From Bryobacterales bacterium F-183 (GTDB lineage: Bacteria > Acidobacteriota > Terriglobia > Bryobacterales > Bryobacteraceae), in assembly GCA_016865505.2 (NCBI GenBank), contig AP025252.1, positions 5,416,137-5,480,136 on the forward strand: DNA of 64,000 bases. The letters run 5' to 3'. Made by a program: the position numbers and the translations under genes. Positions 35,982 to 43,889 of the stretch are shown in pieces. Within the stretch, counting starts at the first letter, position 1; each line of letters begins with the position of its first letter. Below the pieces are notes generated by a model, which was not told where the DNA came from, searched no databases, and worked only from the letters and a program-made list of their open reading frames with translations.

Positions 35982-36871
35982 CGTACCCCGCGGTTGCCGT
36001 AGACGTTCGCGGAGCCGAGCAGGTCAAAGTGGTCGTAAACCATTTTGGTGATCGCCGCGACCGGCGTTTCTTCACCGGTCAGGTAGGTGCCGAAGACGGA
36101 AACGACGAACGGGCGCTTGGGATGGTAGACGATGCCGGTCTGGCATTTGACGCCGGTGAGATCACCGGTTTTGGACGCGATTTCGACATTGGCGGGGATC
36201 GCGTCGCGCATGCGGCCTTTGACCAGCTTCATGATGCGGATCATCTCTTTGCAGTCATCGGGATGTCCAGCCTTGCCGCGATAGATCATTTCCACCAAGC
36301 GGGAGATTTCCATTGGTGTGGTGATGTTCTCGTTGCCCTTCCAGGCGGCTTCCGTGTCCAGCATGATGCGGCGGAGGCGCGTCTGGGTGAGGCCCAGTTG
36401 CTGGGTACGTACGTTGACGCGATCCATATGGGCGAGCTTTATGGCGCGGTTGGTCGCCGTGTTGTCGCTGGTTTCGATCATGGCGGTGATCAGGTCCAGG
36501 ATGGTGAGTTGGATGGGTCCGTTTTTGAGGGTGTTTTGCAGGTGGCCGCTGCCGCCGACGAGTTCGCTTGGCTCAAGGGTAATCCGGTCTGACATGCGGA
36601 ACTCTCCGGCCCGGGCGAGGCGGAAGATTTCGACCAGGATCGGGACCTTGATCACGCTAGCGGTGGGGAATAGCACGTCGCCGTTGTAAGAGATCGTGCG
36701 GCCGGAGGTGAGGTCGATGGCGGTGACGCCGAGCACGCCGTCCATCTTCTGGTCGTACGCAGCGATCTTGGCCTTAAGCTTGGCTTCCAGGGCCTCCACC
36801 GGAAGGTGTTGCTGGGCTATGGCAAGATGCAGGAACAGTACGGGAGCAGCGAGGATACCGCGAGTTACCAT
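35978..36871 (-). CDS. Class A beta-lactamase-like serine hydrolase
   Basis: About 297 residues with a signal peptide (MVTRGILAAPVLFLHLAIAQ), using ATG at 36871; a TTG at 36880 is the longer option. Active-site motifs: SVIK (S72xxK75), SDN (135-137) and SKTGDLTG for KTG. The omega loop reads LDTEAAWKGNENITTP. A glutamate is present (E174), but the E166-x-x-L-N pattern of classical class A enzymes is altered, so deacylation may be weak. It could be a chromosomal lactamase, a D-alanyl peptidase-like hydrolase or a signalling relative. It is divergent from the YfiT-like gene with only 11 bp between starts. Confidence 0.82.
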   Translation of the reverse strand: MVTRGILAAPVLFLHLAIAQQHLPVEALEAKLKAKIAAYDQKMDGVLGVTAIDLTSGRTISYNGDVLFPTASVIKVPILVEIFRLARAGEFRMSDRITLEPSELVGGSGHLQNTLKNGPIQLTILDLITAMIETSDNTATNRAIKLAHMDRVNVRTQQLGLTQTRLRRIMLDTEAAWKGNENITTPMEISRLVEMIYRGKAGHPDDCKEMIRIMKLVKGRMRDAIPANVEIASKTGDLTGVKCQTGIVYHPKRPFVVSVFGTYLTGEETPVAAITKMVYDHFDLLGSANVYGNRGVR

Positions 36872-36882
36872 AACTCTCAATT

Positions 36883-37410
36883 ATGAGCGATCCACGTTAC
36901 CCGATTGGACCGTTTGCGTTTCCCGCTGAGGTTTCGGAAGCGAACTACAGCACCTGGATTGAGGACATCGCTTCCCTGCCCGCAAATTTGAAGCTTGCTA
37001 CGGACGGCTTGAGCGATGCGCAGCTTGATACGCCTTACCGGGACGGCGGCTGGACGGTACGGCAGTTGGTACATCATGTCGCCGATAGCCATATCAACAG
37101 CTACATCCGCTTTAAGCTGGCCGCGACGGAAGATAGCCCGCTGATTCCGACATACGAAGAACAGCTTTGGGCGGAGCTATCGGATGGCAAGTGGCTGCCG
37201 ATTCTGGTGTCGCTGGACCTGTTGCGGGCGCTGCATGAACGCTGGGTGGTGTTTTTGAAGGCGCTGCCTGCTTCGGCATGGACGGAACGCAGCTTCCGGC
37301 ATCCGGTGAATGGCGTCGTACCGCTCGGCAAGGCGCTGGCGCTGTATTCCTGGCACGGCCGGCATCATACGGCGCATGTCACGGCGTTGCGGCACTTGAA
37401 GGGCTGGTAA
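36883..37410 (+). CDS. YfiT/DinB-like metal-dependent transferase
   Basis: A 175-residue four-helix-bundle protein. It contains YPIGPFAFPAEVSE at the N-terminus and the histidine triad of YfiT/BstA-type proteins: VRQLVHHVADSH (near residue 66) and WHGRHHTAHVTAL (near 160). Bacillus YfiT binds nickel or zinc and BstA is a bacillithiol transferase; the thiol used here is unknown. ATG at 36883 lies only 11 bp from the divergent lactamase-like start, so the promoter must lie within that gene. It is followed after 6 bp by greB. Confidence 0.87.
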   Translation: MSDPRYPIGPFAFPAEVSEANYSTWIEDIASLPANLKLATDGLSDAQLDTPYRDGGWTVRQLVHHVADSHINSYIRFKLAATEDSPLIPTYEEQLWAELSDGKWLPILVSLDLLRALHERWVVFLKALPASAWTERSFRHPVNGVVPLGKALALYSWHGRHHTAHVTALRHLKGW

Positions 37411-37416
37411 AGCGCG

Positions 37417-37983
37417 GTGAGCAAGGCGTTCACCAAAGAGAACGATGGGGCGGAAGACGAAGGCATAGTCCGTGTCGACGAACTGCCGCTGACCGCCAAG
37501 AACTACGTTACGCCTCGTGGCTTGCGGATGCTGCAGGCGGAACAGCAGAGGCTGGCGGAGACGGAACGTCCGGAGACGGTGCGGCTGCTCAACGAGGCTA
37601 CCGCCGCTAGCATGGAACTGGAGATCGCGCCGCTGAAGAAGCGGCTGCGCGACATCGATGCGAGGTTGCATTATCTCGGTCAGCGAATCCAAATGGCGCA
37701 GGTAATTGACCCGGGTGCGAAGCGAGCACGAGCGGATCAGGTGTTCTTTGGGGCAACCGTGACGTTTTCGAACAGGCTCGGTGAGAAGCGTACGGTACGG
37801 ATTGTGGGAGTGGATGAGATGGATGTCGCGAAGGGCGATATCAGCTTTGTGTCGCCGCTGGCCAAGGCGCTGCTTCGGGCGGAGGAAGGCGATGTCGTAC
37901 CGTTTGATGCACCGGGTGGACGGGATGAGTTGGAGGTGGTTGAGGTGCGCTACCTCGCCGACGGAGAGGGTGATGCCCGGTAA
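37417..37983 (+). CDS. greB: Transcript cleavage factor GreB-type
   Basis: A 188-residue elongation factor that lets backtracked RNA polymerase cleave its transcript. The N-terminal coiled coil runs about 30-100: NYVTPRGLRMLQAEQQRL, then LEIAPLKKRLRDIDARLHYLG, with acidic tip residues. The C-terminal FKBP-like domain includes FGATVTFSNRLGEKRTVRIVG and ISFVSPLAKALLRAEEGD (family SP-A-x-A-L-x-x-x-x-GD). The KRTVRIVGVDE stretch is closer to GreB than GreA. The GTG start at 37417 has no strong ribosome-binding site. It overlaps the following lipoprotein gene by 11 bp. Confidence 0.9.
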   Translation: MSKAFTKENDGAEDEGIVRVDELPLTAKNYVTPRGLRMLQAEQQRLAETERPETVRLLNEATAASMELEIAPLKKRLRDIDARLHYLGQRIQMAQVIDPGAKRARADQVFFGATVTFSNRLGEKRTVRIVGVDEMDVAKGDISFVSPLAKALLRAEEGDVVPFDAPGGRDELEVVEVRYLADGEGDAR

Positions 37984-38410
37984 GCGGCGAGGTACGCTCG
38001 TGATGCTAGCGTTTGTGGCCCTCGCGGGTTGCGGCAACAAGGGACCGGCACCCCCCGACGTCTCGCAGACGCTTCTTGAGGCAGGGCGCGATAACGCCGT
38101 GATCACGCTGGCCACGGTGTTTCCTGGCAACTGGGAGCGCGTGGTGATTGTTCCCCCATACACGTCCGAGAACGAATCCCGGCGGATTGTTGGCGCGGAT
38201 TGGATGGGCTACGAAACTGCGGAGATCGCGACGCGCGGCAACATTACGCTTCTGGTGTTCCTGGACGCCAACAAGAGTGTCATAACGGGTGGGATCGTCA
38301 AACGGCACATCATCGACTTCAACCCGGTTTACCGGATGGGCGGATATAGCCGAGGTGACGCGAAGTTTCGGATTGTGGAGCGAGTGGCCGTTTGGGTTCC
38401 GGCGGACTAG
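37973..38410 (+). CDS. Lipoprotein, unknown function
   Basis: A 145-residue protein from ATG 37973. The N-terminus KRRGTLVMLAFVALAGCGNKG ends in a lipobox LAGC, so it is lipidated at Cys and anchored to the membrane. The remainder is a compact alpha/beta domain (NAVITLATVFPGNWERVVIV and NITLLVFLDANKSVITGG). It does not match a family I know. It overlaps greB by 11 bp, and its stop shares CTAG (38407-38410) with the convergent galE. Confidence 0.8.
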   Translation: MPGKRRGTLVMLAFVALAGCGNKGPAPPDVSQTLLEAGRDNAVITLATVFPGNWERVVIVPPYTSENESRRIVGADWMGYETAEIATRGNITLLVFLDANKSVITGGIVKRHIIDFNPVYRMGGYSRGDAKFRIVERVAVWVPAD

Positions 38411-39393
38411 GACGCCCGCTGCAGACGGATTGGCTCAAACTCCAGAGCGTCGCGCACAATGTCGGCCAGCGCGGAGCGGGTCGACTTCCATCCCAATTCT
38501 GTGCGAATCCGTGTGGAATCCGCTACAAGCGTGGAGGGATCTCCGTCGCGACGCGGACCGATCGAATGCGGGACCTTCTTGCCCGTCGCCTCTTCCACAG
38601 CCTTGATGACCTCCAGGACCGTAAAACCCTCGCCCGTACCGCAGTTGAACTGACGGCTGGAGCCGCCGTCGAGCAGGTGCTGTAGCGCAAGTGCGTGGGC
38701 GGAGGCGAGGTCCATGACGTGGATGTAATCGCGCTCGCAACTGCCGTCGCGGGTCGGATAGTCGGTACCGAACACTGTCACTGGTTTGCCAACGCCGGTC
38801 GCTGCGCGAAGGACGAGCGGAATCAGGTGAGTTTCCGGAATGTGTTCTTCGCCGCGATTGGCTTTCGGCTCCGCACCGCAGGCGTTGAAGTAGCGCAGGC
38901 AGACGCTGTTCAGGCCCGCGAACTGGGCGTTCCACTGCAGAGCCTTTTCCACCATCACCTTGGATTCCCCGTACGGACTTTCCGCCTGGAACGGCATGTC
39001 CTCGGTGATCGGTGTCTTGGCGGGGGTTCCGTAGACGGCTGCTGTTGAGGAGAAGACAATCTTGTTGACGCCGGAGTCCAGCATGGCGTCGATCAGTGAA
39101 AAGCTGCCGCCGGTATTGTTGCGGAAGTACTTTTGCGGGATCTTGGTGGATTCACCGACAGCAATCGACGCGGCGAAGTGTAGGACGGCATCGAACTTTT
39201 CCGCGGCGAAGAGATCGCTCAATGCGGGAGTGTCCTGAATGTCGATCTGGCGGAGGCGCGAGGGTTCGACATTGTGCCGGTAGCCAGTAACCAGATTGTC
39301 GACAACGACGCAGTCGTGACCCTGGTTGAGAAGGTAATGAGTGGTGTGCGAACCGATGTAGCCGGCGCCGCCCGCAACAAGAATCTTGGCCAA
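38407..39393 (-). CDS. galE: UDP-glucose 4-epimerase
   Basis: A 328-residue SDR-type epimerase interconverting UDP-glucose and UDP-galactose for galactose use and surface polysaccharides. It has the NAD motif AGGAGYIGSHTTHYL, the active-site SPYGESKVMVEKAL (YxxxK) with VFSSTAAVYG upstream, and LRYFNACGAEPK typical of GalE. Start is TTG at 39393 with no convincing ribosome-binding site, so the start is the weak point. It lies at the end of a minus-strand run (SDR, dapD). Confidence 0.94.
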   Translation of the reverse strand: MAKILVAGGAGYIGSHTTHYLLNQGHDCVVVDNLVTGYRHNVEPSRLRQIDIQDTPALSDLFAAEKFDAVLHFAASIAVGESTKIPQKYFRNNTGGSFSLIDAMLDSGVNKIVFSSTAAVYGTPAKTPITEDMPFQAESPYGESKVMVEKALQWNAQFAGLNSVCLRYFNACGAEPKANRGEEHIPETHLIPLVLRAATGVGKPVTVFGTDYPTRDGSCERDYIHVMDLASAHALALQHLLDGGSSRQFNCGTGEGFTVLEVIKAVEEATGKKVPHSIGPRRDGDPSTLVADSTRIRTELGWKSTRSALADIVRDALEFEPIRLQRAS

Positions 39394-39437
39394 ATTTCAG
39401 TTTAACGTTGCAGGGATGAAGCTCGGGTACTGGAACG

Positions 39438-40217
39438 CTAGGAAATGCCTAAAGTGTGGCCTGCGATGCCGGACCCGCCGTCGCAATTGTAGACCGAGCC
39501 TGTGATGTACGACGCGGCGGGCGAGCACAGGAACACAGCAAGGTCCGCCAGTTCCTGCTTTGTGCCTTGGCGGCGCAGTGGGACGCTGGCCTCTACCTTT
39601 GCAACGGCCTCAAGGGTGGGCGCCAGGCGCCGCATGCCTTCTGTGTCCGCTGTGGGACCCGGCGTAATGATGTTGCAGCGGATGCCTTCCGGCCCCCACT
39701 CCAGAGCCAACGTCTTGAGCAGCAGTTCGACACCGGCTTTTGCGGCGCAAACATGAGACTGCAAGGGAATCGGTGTGTGCGCGTGGGACGCAGAGATGGC
39801 GATGACCGACGCACCAGGCTTGCGCAAGAACTGATGGGCGGCGCGACAGGTGTTGAAAGTACCTAGGACATCAATGTCGATGACAGCCTTGAAGCCGTTG
39901 GCAGACATACCGAGGGCAGGCGCGGGGAAGTTGCCAGCAGCGCCGGCGATGAGGATGTCGATAGGGCCGTGGGCCTCGTGCGCTTGACGCAGGGCGTTCT
40001 CTACCGCGTCGTACTGCCGGACGTCGGCGGAATAGCCGGTAGCCGTTCCGCCGATGCTTTTGACTGCCTCCTCCAGCTTTTCGGGGTTCCGCCCGAGGAT
40101 GGACACGCTGGCTCCGTGGGCGGCGAAGGCCTGAGCCATGGTCAAGCAGATGCCGCTTGAGCCACCCGTAACGAATGCGTGCTTTCCGGCAAGCAGATTG
40201 GGCTGGAAGATCGACAT
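39438..40217 (-). CDS. SDR oxidoreductase, 2,4-dienoyl-CoA reductase type
   Basis: A 259-residue short-chain dehydrogenase. The NAD(P) motif is FVTGGSSGICLTMA; DVLGTFNTCRAA follows the usual N-x-A-G region (here AGAAGNFPAPALG). The normal catalytic tyrosine of YxxxK is replaced: the segment reads QSHVCAAKAGVELLLKTLALEWGPEGIRCNIITPGP. This is the pattern of peroxisomal-type 2,4-dienoyl-CoA reductases, where a different tyrosine or acid group serves. Reduction of dienoyl-CoA in unsaturated fatty-acid oxidation is therefore likely, but not certain. It sits 9 bp after dapD. Confidence 0.85.
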   Translation of the reverse strand: MSIFQPNLLAGKHAFVTGGSSGICLTMAQAFAAHGASVSILGRNPEKLEEAVKSIGGTATGYSADVRQYDAVENALRQAHEAHGPIDILIAGAAGNFPAPALGMSANGFKAVIDIDVLGTFNTCRAAHQFLRKPGASVIAISASHAHTPIPLQSHVCAAKAGVELLLKTLALEWGPEGIRCNIITPGPTADTEGMRRLAPTLEAVAKVEASVPLRRQGTKQELADLAVFLCSPAASYITGSVYNCDGGSGIAGHTLGIS

Positions 40218-40226
40218 TTGGTCTCC

Positions 40227-41063
40227 TTAGCGCAACAGGTCTTCGAGTTGGATCTTGGCGCCGGTCTTCTCATCGCGGTACTTCACGATGACAGGGGTGT
40301 AGAGGGACAGGCCCCACTCTTTGCCCTTACCTTTGCCAATGGGTCGCGAACCGGCAACTACGACCGCGCCTTCCGGAATCACCAGTGGCTCGTCGTCGGT
40401 GGCGCTGTACACGGTTTCTTTCACTAAGTCGTAGACGGGGGTGGAGCGATTCAGGATCGTACCCGTGCCGAGCACCGCGGACTTCTTGACGATCGTGCCT
40501 TCATAGACACCACAGTTGCCACCGATCATTACGTCATCTTCGACGATCACAGGCATGGCACCCACAGGCTCTAGTACACCGCCGATTTGCGAGGCTGCGG
40601 AGACATGGCAATTCTTGCCGATCTGCGCGCAGGAGCCGATCAAGGCGTGGGAATCGACCATGGTGCCATCGCCGACGTAGGAGCCGACGTTGATGTACAT
40701 GGGCGGCATGCAGGTGACGCCGCGGCCGATGAAGCAGCCGTCGCGAATCGTGGAGCCGCCGGGTACGATGCGAACGCCGTCGGCGCTGGTCATGGGGCGC
40801 ACCGGGTACGTCGCCTTGTCGAAGAACGGGAGACGCTGCGGGTCCGGCGACATGTCGACCACGAGTCCCATACGGAAGCCGAGCAGGATTCCCTTCTTCA
40901 CCCAGCTATTTACCTTCCAACCGTTCTTGGCTGTGGGATCGGGTTCGGCAGAGCGAATCTCGCCCTTGTTCAGCGCAGCCTTGAAGGCGGCAAATAGCGT
41001 GAAATGGCTGTCGTCATAGGACGACGGCTTTTCGTCGAACAACTTTTCGATGTCTTGCTGCAT
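40227..41063 (-). CDS. dapD: Tetrahydrodipicolinate N-succinyltransferase
   Basis: A 278-residue enzyme of the succinylase branch of lysine and diaminopimelate synthesis. It forms a left-handed beta-helix: hexapeptide repeats are visible in [47 protein letters not shown] and [18 protein letters not shown]. The N-terminal segment [24 protein letters not shown] and the insertion [13 protein letters not shown] match DapD. Together with lysC it shows that lysine and peptidoglycan precursors are made in this organism. Flanked by the SDR gene and the cytochrome/PHM fusion, both on the same strand. Confidence 0.96.
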   Translation of the reverse strand: MQQDIEKLFDEKPSSYDDSHFTLFAAFKAALNKGEIRSAEPDPTAKNGWKVNSWVKKGILLGFRMGLVVDMSPDPQRLPFFDKATYPVRPMTSADGVRIVPGGSTIRDGCFIGRGVTCMPPMYINVGSYVGDGTMVDSHALIGSCAQIGKNCHVSAASQIGGVLEPVGAMPVIVEDDVMIGGNCGVYEGTIVKKSAVLGTGTILNRSTPVYDLVKETVYSATDDEPLVIPEGAVVVAGSRPIGKGKGKEWGLSLYTPVIVKYRDEKTGAKIQLEDLLR

Positions 41064-41078
41064 GTGCGGAAAGATCCA

Positions 41079-42332
41079 TTATCGCGTGGTGGGGATGAAG
41101 CCGCCGAGCGCGCGCATGATCTTGCCCCATAACGCACGGCCGAGTTCGGGCAGTTCTTCCATACGGACCGGGATCGCCTGGATGTGGAGGCCGGCCATTT
41201 CGTCCGTCGCATCGGGGCCCCATTCCACGCGCTTCGGCGGGTTCGACGGGTTGCGTGGGTTCGCTGCCGAGTTGTCGTAAATGAATTCCATTTCGACCTT
41301 GGTTCCTGCGGGCAGGCGCATGGGTTGGCGGTAGTAATACTGCTCCTGCCAGTTGAAGTCCCAGTCGTCGATGCGGATGAGAGTGCGCTTCTTGCCGTTG
41401 GGCAGGGTCGCCCAGCCAATCATGCGTTTGCAGATGTAGTGGGCGTGCGGAATGAGGCCGACCACGTCAACGTCGATGGGTATCGTGAAGTAATCGGTCA
41501 CCTTGTAGGCGGCATCGCCGGGAGCGATGTCGATGGCTTTGGACACCAGTGCAATGTCGACGATGCGCTTGGGCGGCGGATCCTTGGTGAGGTACAGGCC
41601 GATTCGGCTGCGGTCCTTTTCCGGCTTGCCGGAGGGATGGTAATGGATCTGCATGACGAGGTCATGCCCGGGTTGGATACGGCTTGCGGTTCCGGCAGGC
41701 GACTGGAATGGCGCAAAGCCGGGAGACCAGCCGCCGAGGCTACCGGAAGGCAGAAAGCCAGGGACGCCGAAGCAGGAGTAGGTTCCAGTGTCGGCGGCGC
41801 GCTTGCGTGCGGTTCTCGATCCATCGGTGAAGAAGAGCGAGTGATGTACGGTGTCGCGGGCACCGGGTTGAAACTCCCACGCTTTGACGTATCCGGCCAC
41901 TGCCACGGGAATCACAAAGCATTGGTAAAGATCGTTGCCGCCGGCAGGTACTTCGAAAGCGACCGGCATCTCCAACACGATGTCCGGTTCGCCGAGTTGC
42001 CAGCCAGTTTTGAAGACCGGAGGCGCGGGTTCCTTAGCGGGGTTGCCTCGTGGTGCACCTGCTTTGGCCCAATCGACAATGAGCTCCTTTTCCTTCGCAG
42101 TGAGCGCGCGAGATCCGGCGAAGTCTCCTTCGACAGCCTTCCACGGCGGCATAATGTTCCGTTCGACAACCTTTGCGATCTCAGCGGCGTGGGACTTAGC
42201 GTCGGTGTACGTGAGAAGCGGGAACGGCGCGACCTCGCCCGGGCGGTGGCATCCGGCACACTTGGCGTGCAAGAGCGGCGCGATCTGGGTCGCGTAGTCT
42301 GCTGCGGAAAGCGTAAGAAGCAGGGCGATCAT
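41079..42332 (-). CDS. Cytochrome c / PHM-like copper monooxygenase fusion protein (3)
   Basis: A 417-residue exported protein, the third of this architecture in the window. A short signal (MIALLLTLSAADYA) is followed by CAGCH at 25-29 with axial candidate M61 (NIMPPWKAV). The copper-domain ligands keep the order: TVHHSLFF (H163-H164), QIHYHPSG (H230), LIPHAHYIC (H296, H298), and a methionine near 379 (DEMAGL). It differs from the 13-17 kb pair by cysteines at 183-190 (TYSCFGVPG) and 301 (YICKR). ATG overlaps the upstream transglutaminase-like gene by 4 bp and it ends 15 bp before dapD. Confidence 0.8.
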   Translation of the reverse strand: MIALLLTLSAADYATQIAPLLHAKCAGCHRPGEVAPFPLLTYTDAKSHAAEIAKVVERNIMPPWKAVEGDFAGSRALTAKEKELIVDWAKAGAPRGNPAKEPAPPVFKTGWQLGEPDIVLEMPVAFEVPAGGNDLYQCFVIPVAVAGYVKAWEFQPGARDTVHHSLFFTDGSRTARKRAADTGTYSCFGVPGFLPSGSLGGWSPGFAPFQSPAGTASRIQPGHDLVMQIHYHPSGKPEKDRSRIGLYLTKDPPPKRIVDIALVSKAIDIAPGDAAYKVTDYFTIPIDVDVVGLIPHAHYICKRMIGWATLPNGKKRTLIRIDDWDFNWQEQYYYRQPMRLPAGTKVEMEFIYDNSAANPRNPSNPPKRVEWGPDATDEMAGLHIQAIPVRMEELPELGRALWGKIMRALGGFIPTTR

Positions 42333-42919
42333 CGCTGCATGCCGTACTCACCGGCGCCGTACGAGCGGGGGTCCATGGGATTGAGGCGGCGAAGGATGGC
42401 GGGAGGCGCAATGCTCGAGTGGGAGATCGTGCAGAGGTACTCGGGGATCTCCCAGACCTCACGGTCCGCCGTGGCCCATTCGATGCAGTCGAAACGCTTG
42501 AGGTTGACCGGTCGGGAATACCCGCGGAGGGTCTTTTCGCCCGCGATGTTGTAGTAATGCTCGAAGTACGAAATGGCAAGTTCTCGAAGGCTGCGGTAGA
42601 CGGGTTCGCGGCCGCGAAGTCCCGAATAGTTGGATTTGGCGACGGAACCCCAGTGACCGTGGACGCGGTACACCGCCAGAACATGATCGTCGTCGCGCAC
42701 GGAGGTGAGGTCAACGAGCAGCGGCGGATGACCGAGTTCGCGCAGGGCGGCGGCGGCAAAGAGCGCGCCTTCCATGCAGTGGGCCTTGCCATGACGCTGG
42801 ACGAGCCGCGGCGAATAGCAGGTTTCCGCTTTGTTGTAGCGGATCTGCTCGTCGAGGTAGCGCTGCACGCCGTAGGGGGTTTTGAGGGAACGGTAGAGCT
42901 TACGCTCCATACGTCTCAT
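42329..42919 (-). CDS. Transglutaminase-like cysteine protein
   Basis: A 196-residue protein whose core resembles the transglutaminase/papain-like fold. Cys in GKAHCMEGALFAAAALRELG, a histidine in SVRDDDHVLAVYRVHGHWG, and an aspartate or asparagine following in SVAKSNYSGLRG make a plausible C-H-D/N triad. The C-terminal half is rich in aromatics and arginines (REVWEIPEYLCTISHSSIAPP). The family is uncharacterised to me. Start at ATG 42919, or 42910 (MERKLYRSLK). It overlaps the next gene by 4 bp and is divergent from the DUF2225-like gene by about 20 bp. Confidence 0.7.
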   Translation of the reverse strand: MRRMERKLYRSLKTPYGVQRYLDEQIRYNKAETCYSPRLVQRHGKAHCMEGALFAAAALRELGHPPLLVDLTSVRDDDHVLAVYRVHGHWGSVAKSNYSGLRGREPVYRSLRELAISYFEHYYNIAGEKTLRGYSRPVNLKRFDCIEWATADREVWEIPEYLCTISHSSIAPPAILRRLNPMDPRSYGAGEYGMQR

Positions 42920-42939
42920 GCTACCCTGCCGATTTGCAG

Positions 42940-43602
42940 ATGAACCTGGTTCGCCGCGCGATCGTTTGTGGATCGTGCGGGCAATCTTCTGAACAAATTC
43001 AAACCAACTCGGGTGGCGAGAGCGGCGCCCCGGACCTGGACACGCGTCCGAACGGCCTCGTGCGATCCACCATCGCGTTTTGGATGCAGCGCTGTCCGCA
43101 TTGCGGGTACTGCGCGGGGGACATCAGTAGCATCCATGAGCAGGCTGCAGACCTGATCGCCAGCGAGGCCTACCAGAAACAGTTGAACGACGCCCGATTT
43201 CCGGCCAAGGCCTGTGAGTTCCTGGCGCATGCGTTGATTCTGGATCAGGTGGGGCAGTACGCCGATGCCGGGTGGACTTGCCTGCATGCTGCGTGGGTCT
43301 GTGATGATAACGGCGGGAACGGTCAGGCAGCAGCGCGGGGGCGGGCGATGGAGTACTGGCGGAAAGCGAAGCTCGCCGGCGAGGATTTTGCAGAGCCGGA
43401 ACTGGAGCATGCGCTGGCTACCGATCTGCTACGGCGGATGGGGCGCTTTGAGGACGCGTTGATCAACTGCAACCAGGCTTTGGATGCCGAAGAGCCTCTG
43501 CCGGACCTGATTGAGCATCTGCTGCGATTTGAGAAGACGCTCATCCAGCGCCAGGATACTGGTACGTACCGGCTATCGGATCTACCCGCGTTCCAAAGCT
43601 GA
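42940..43602 (+). CDS. DUF2225-like zinc-ribbon/TPR protein
   Basis: A 220-residue protein. The N-terminal zinc ribbon has paired cysteines, CGSCGQSSE and MQRCPHCGYCAGDIS, followed by helical repeats (ACEFLAHALILDQVG, DAGWTCLHAAWVCDD and GRFEDALINCNQALDAEE) that look like TPRs. DUF2225 members have this arrangement. ATG at 42940 is preferred over the in-frame TTG at 42934. Function unknown; such proteins are commonly soluble. The next gene begins 8 bp later. Confidence 0.75.
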   Translation: MNLVRRAIVCGSCGQSSEQIQTNSGGESGAPDLDTRPNGLVRSTIAFWMQRCPHCGYCAGDISSIHEQAADLIASEAYQKQLNDARFPAKACEFLAHALILDQVGQYADAGWTCLHAAWVCDDNGGNGQAAARGRAMEYWRKAKLAGEDFAEPELEHALATDLLRRMGRFEDALINCNQALDAEEPLPDLIEHLLRFEKTLIQRQDTGTYRLSDLPAFQS

Positions 43603-43610
43603 TCTATATA

Positions 43611-43889
43611 ATGAACATAGCTCTGACGAACGGAACACCCAACATTCCCAATGGCATCGCGTCGAGCTTTTTGACCTTCAGACGCGACCTCATAGAGCCA
43701 TTGGCCGACCATGACTGGTTTGAAGTAGCGACCCCAGCCGGACGCTTCCGGATGACCCGTGGCGACTTCCACGCCCAGTTTCCGGAAGTTGTCGCTTCGT
43801 CGAGCTACCGGGATCGCGGTGAATACCACTACCCGATGATCCCGTACAAAGCCTTCCGCTTTCTCGTCCCCAAAGAACCGCGTCAGTAA
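43611..43889 (+). CDS. Small hypothetical protein
   Basis: A 92-residue protein starting at ATG 43611, with CTATATA-rich sequence in front rather than a strong ribosome-binding site. It contains IEPLADHDWFEVATPAGRFRMTRGDFHAQFPEVVAS and a run of aromatic residues near the end (YHYPMIPYKAFRFLV). There is no signal peptide or membrane helix. I do not recognise it. Its end overlaps the convergent M50 gene by 7 bp. Reasonable codon use and position after DUF2225 support it as real. Confidence 0.6.
   Translation: MNIALTNGTPNIPNGIASSFLTFRRDLIEPLADHDWFEVATPAGRFRMTRGDFHAQFPEVVASSSYRDRGEYHYPMIPYKAFRFLVPKEPRQ

Noticed and set aside
41184-42554. Long plus-strand open frame (456 codons) opposite the third cytochrome/PHM gene
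   Set aside because: It lies antisense to a gene with clear haem and copper motifs; high GC opens such frames, and it shows no family motifs or signal sequence.
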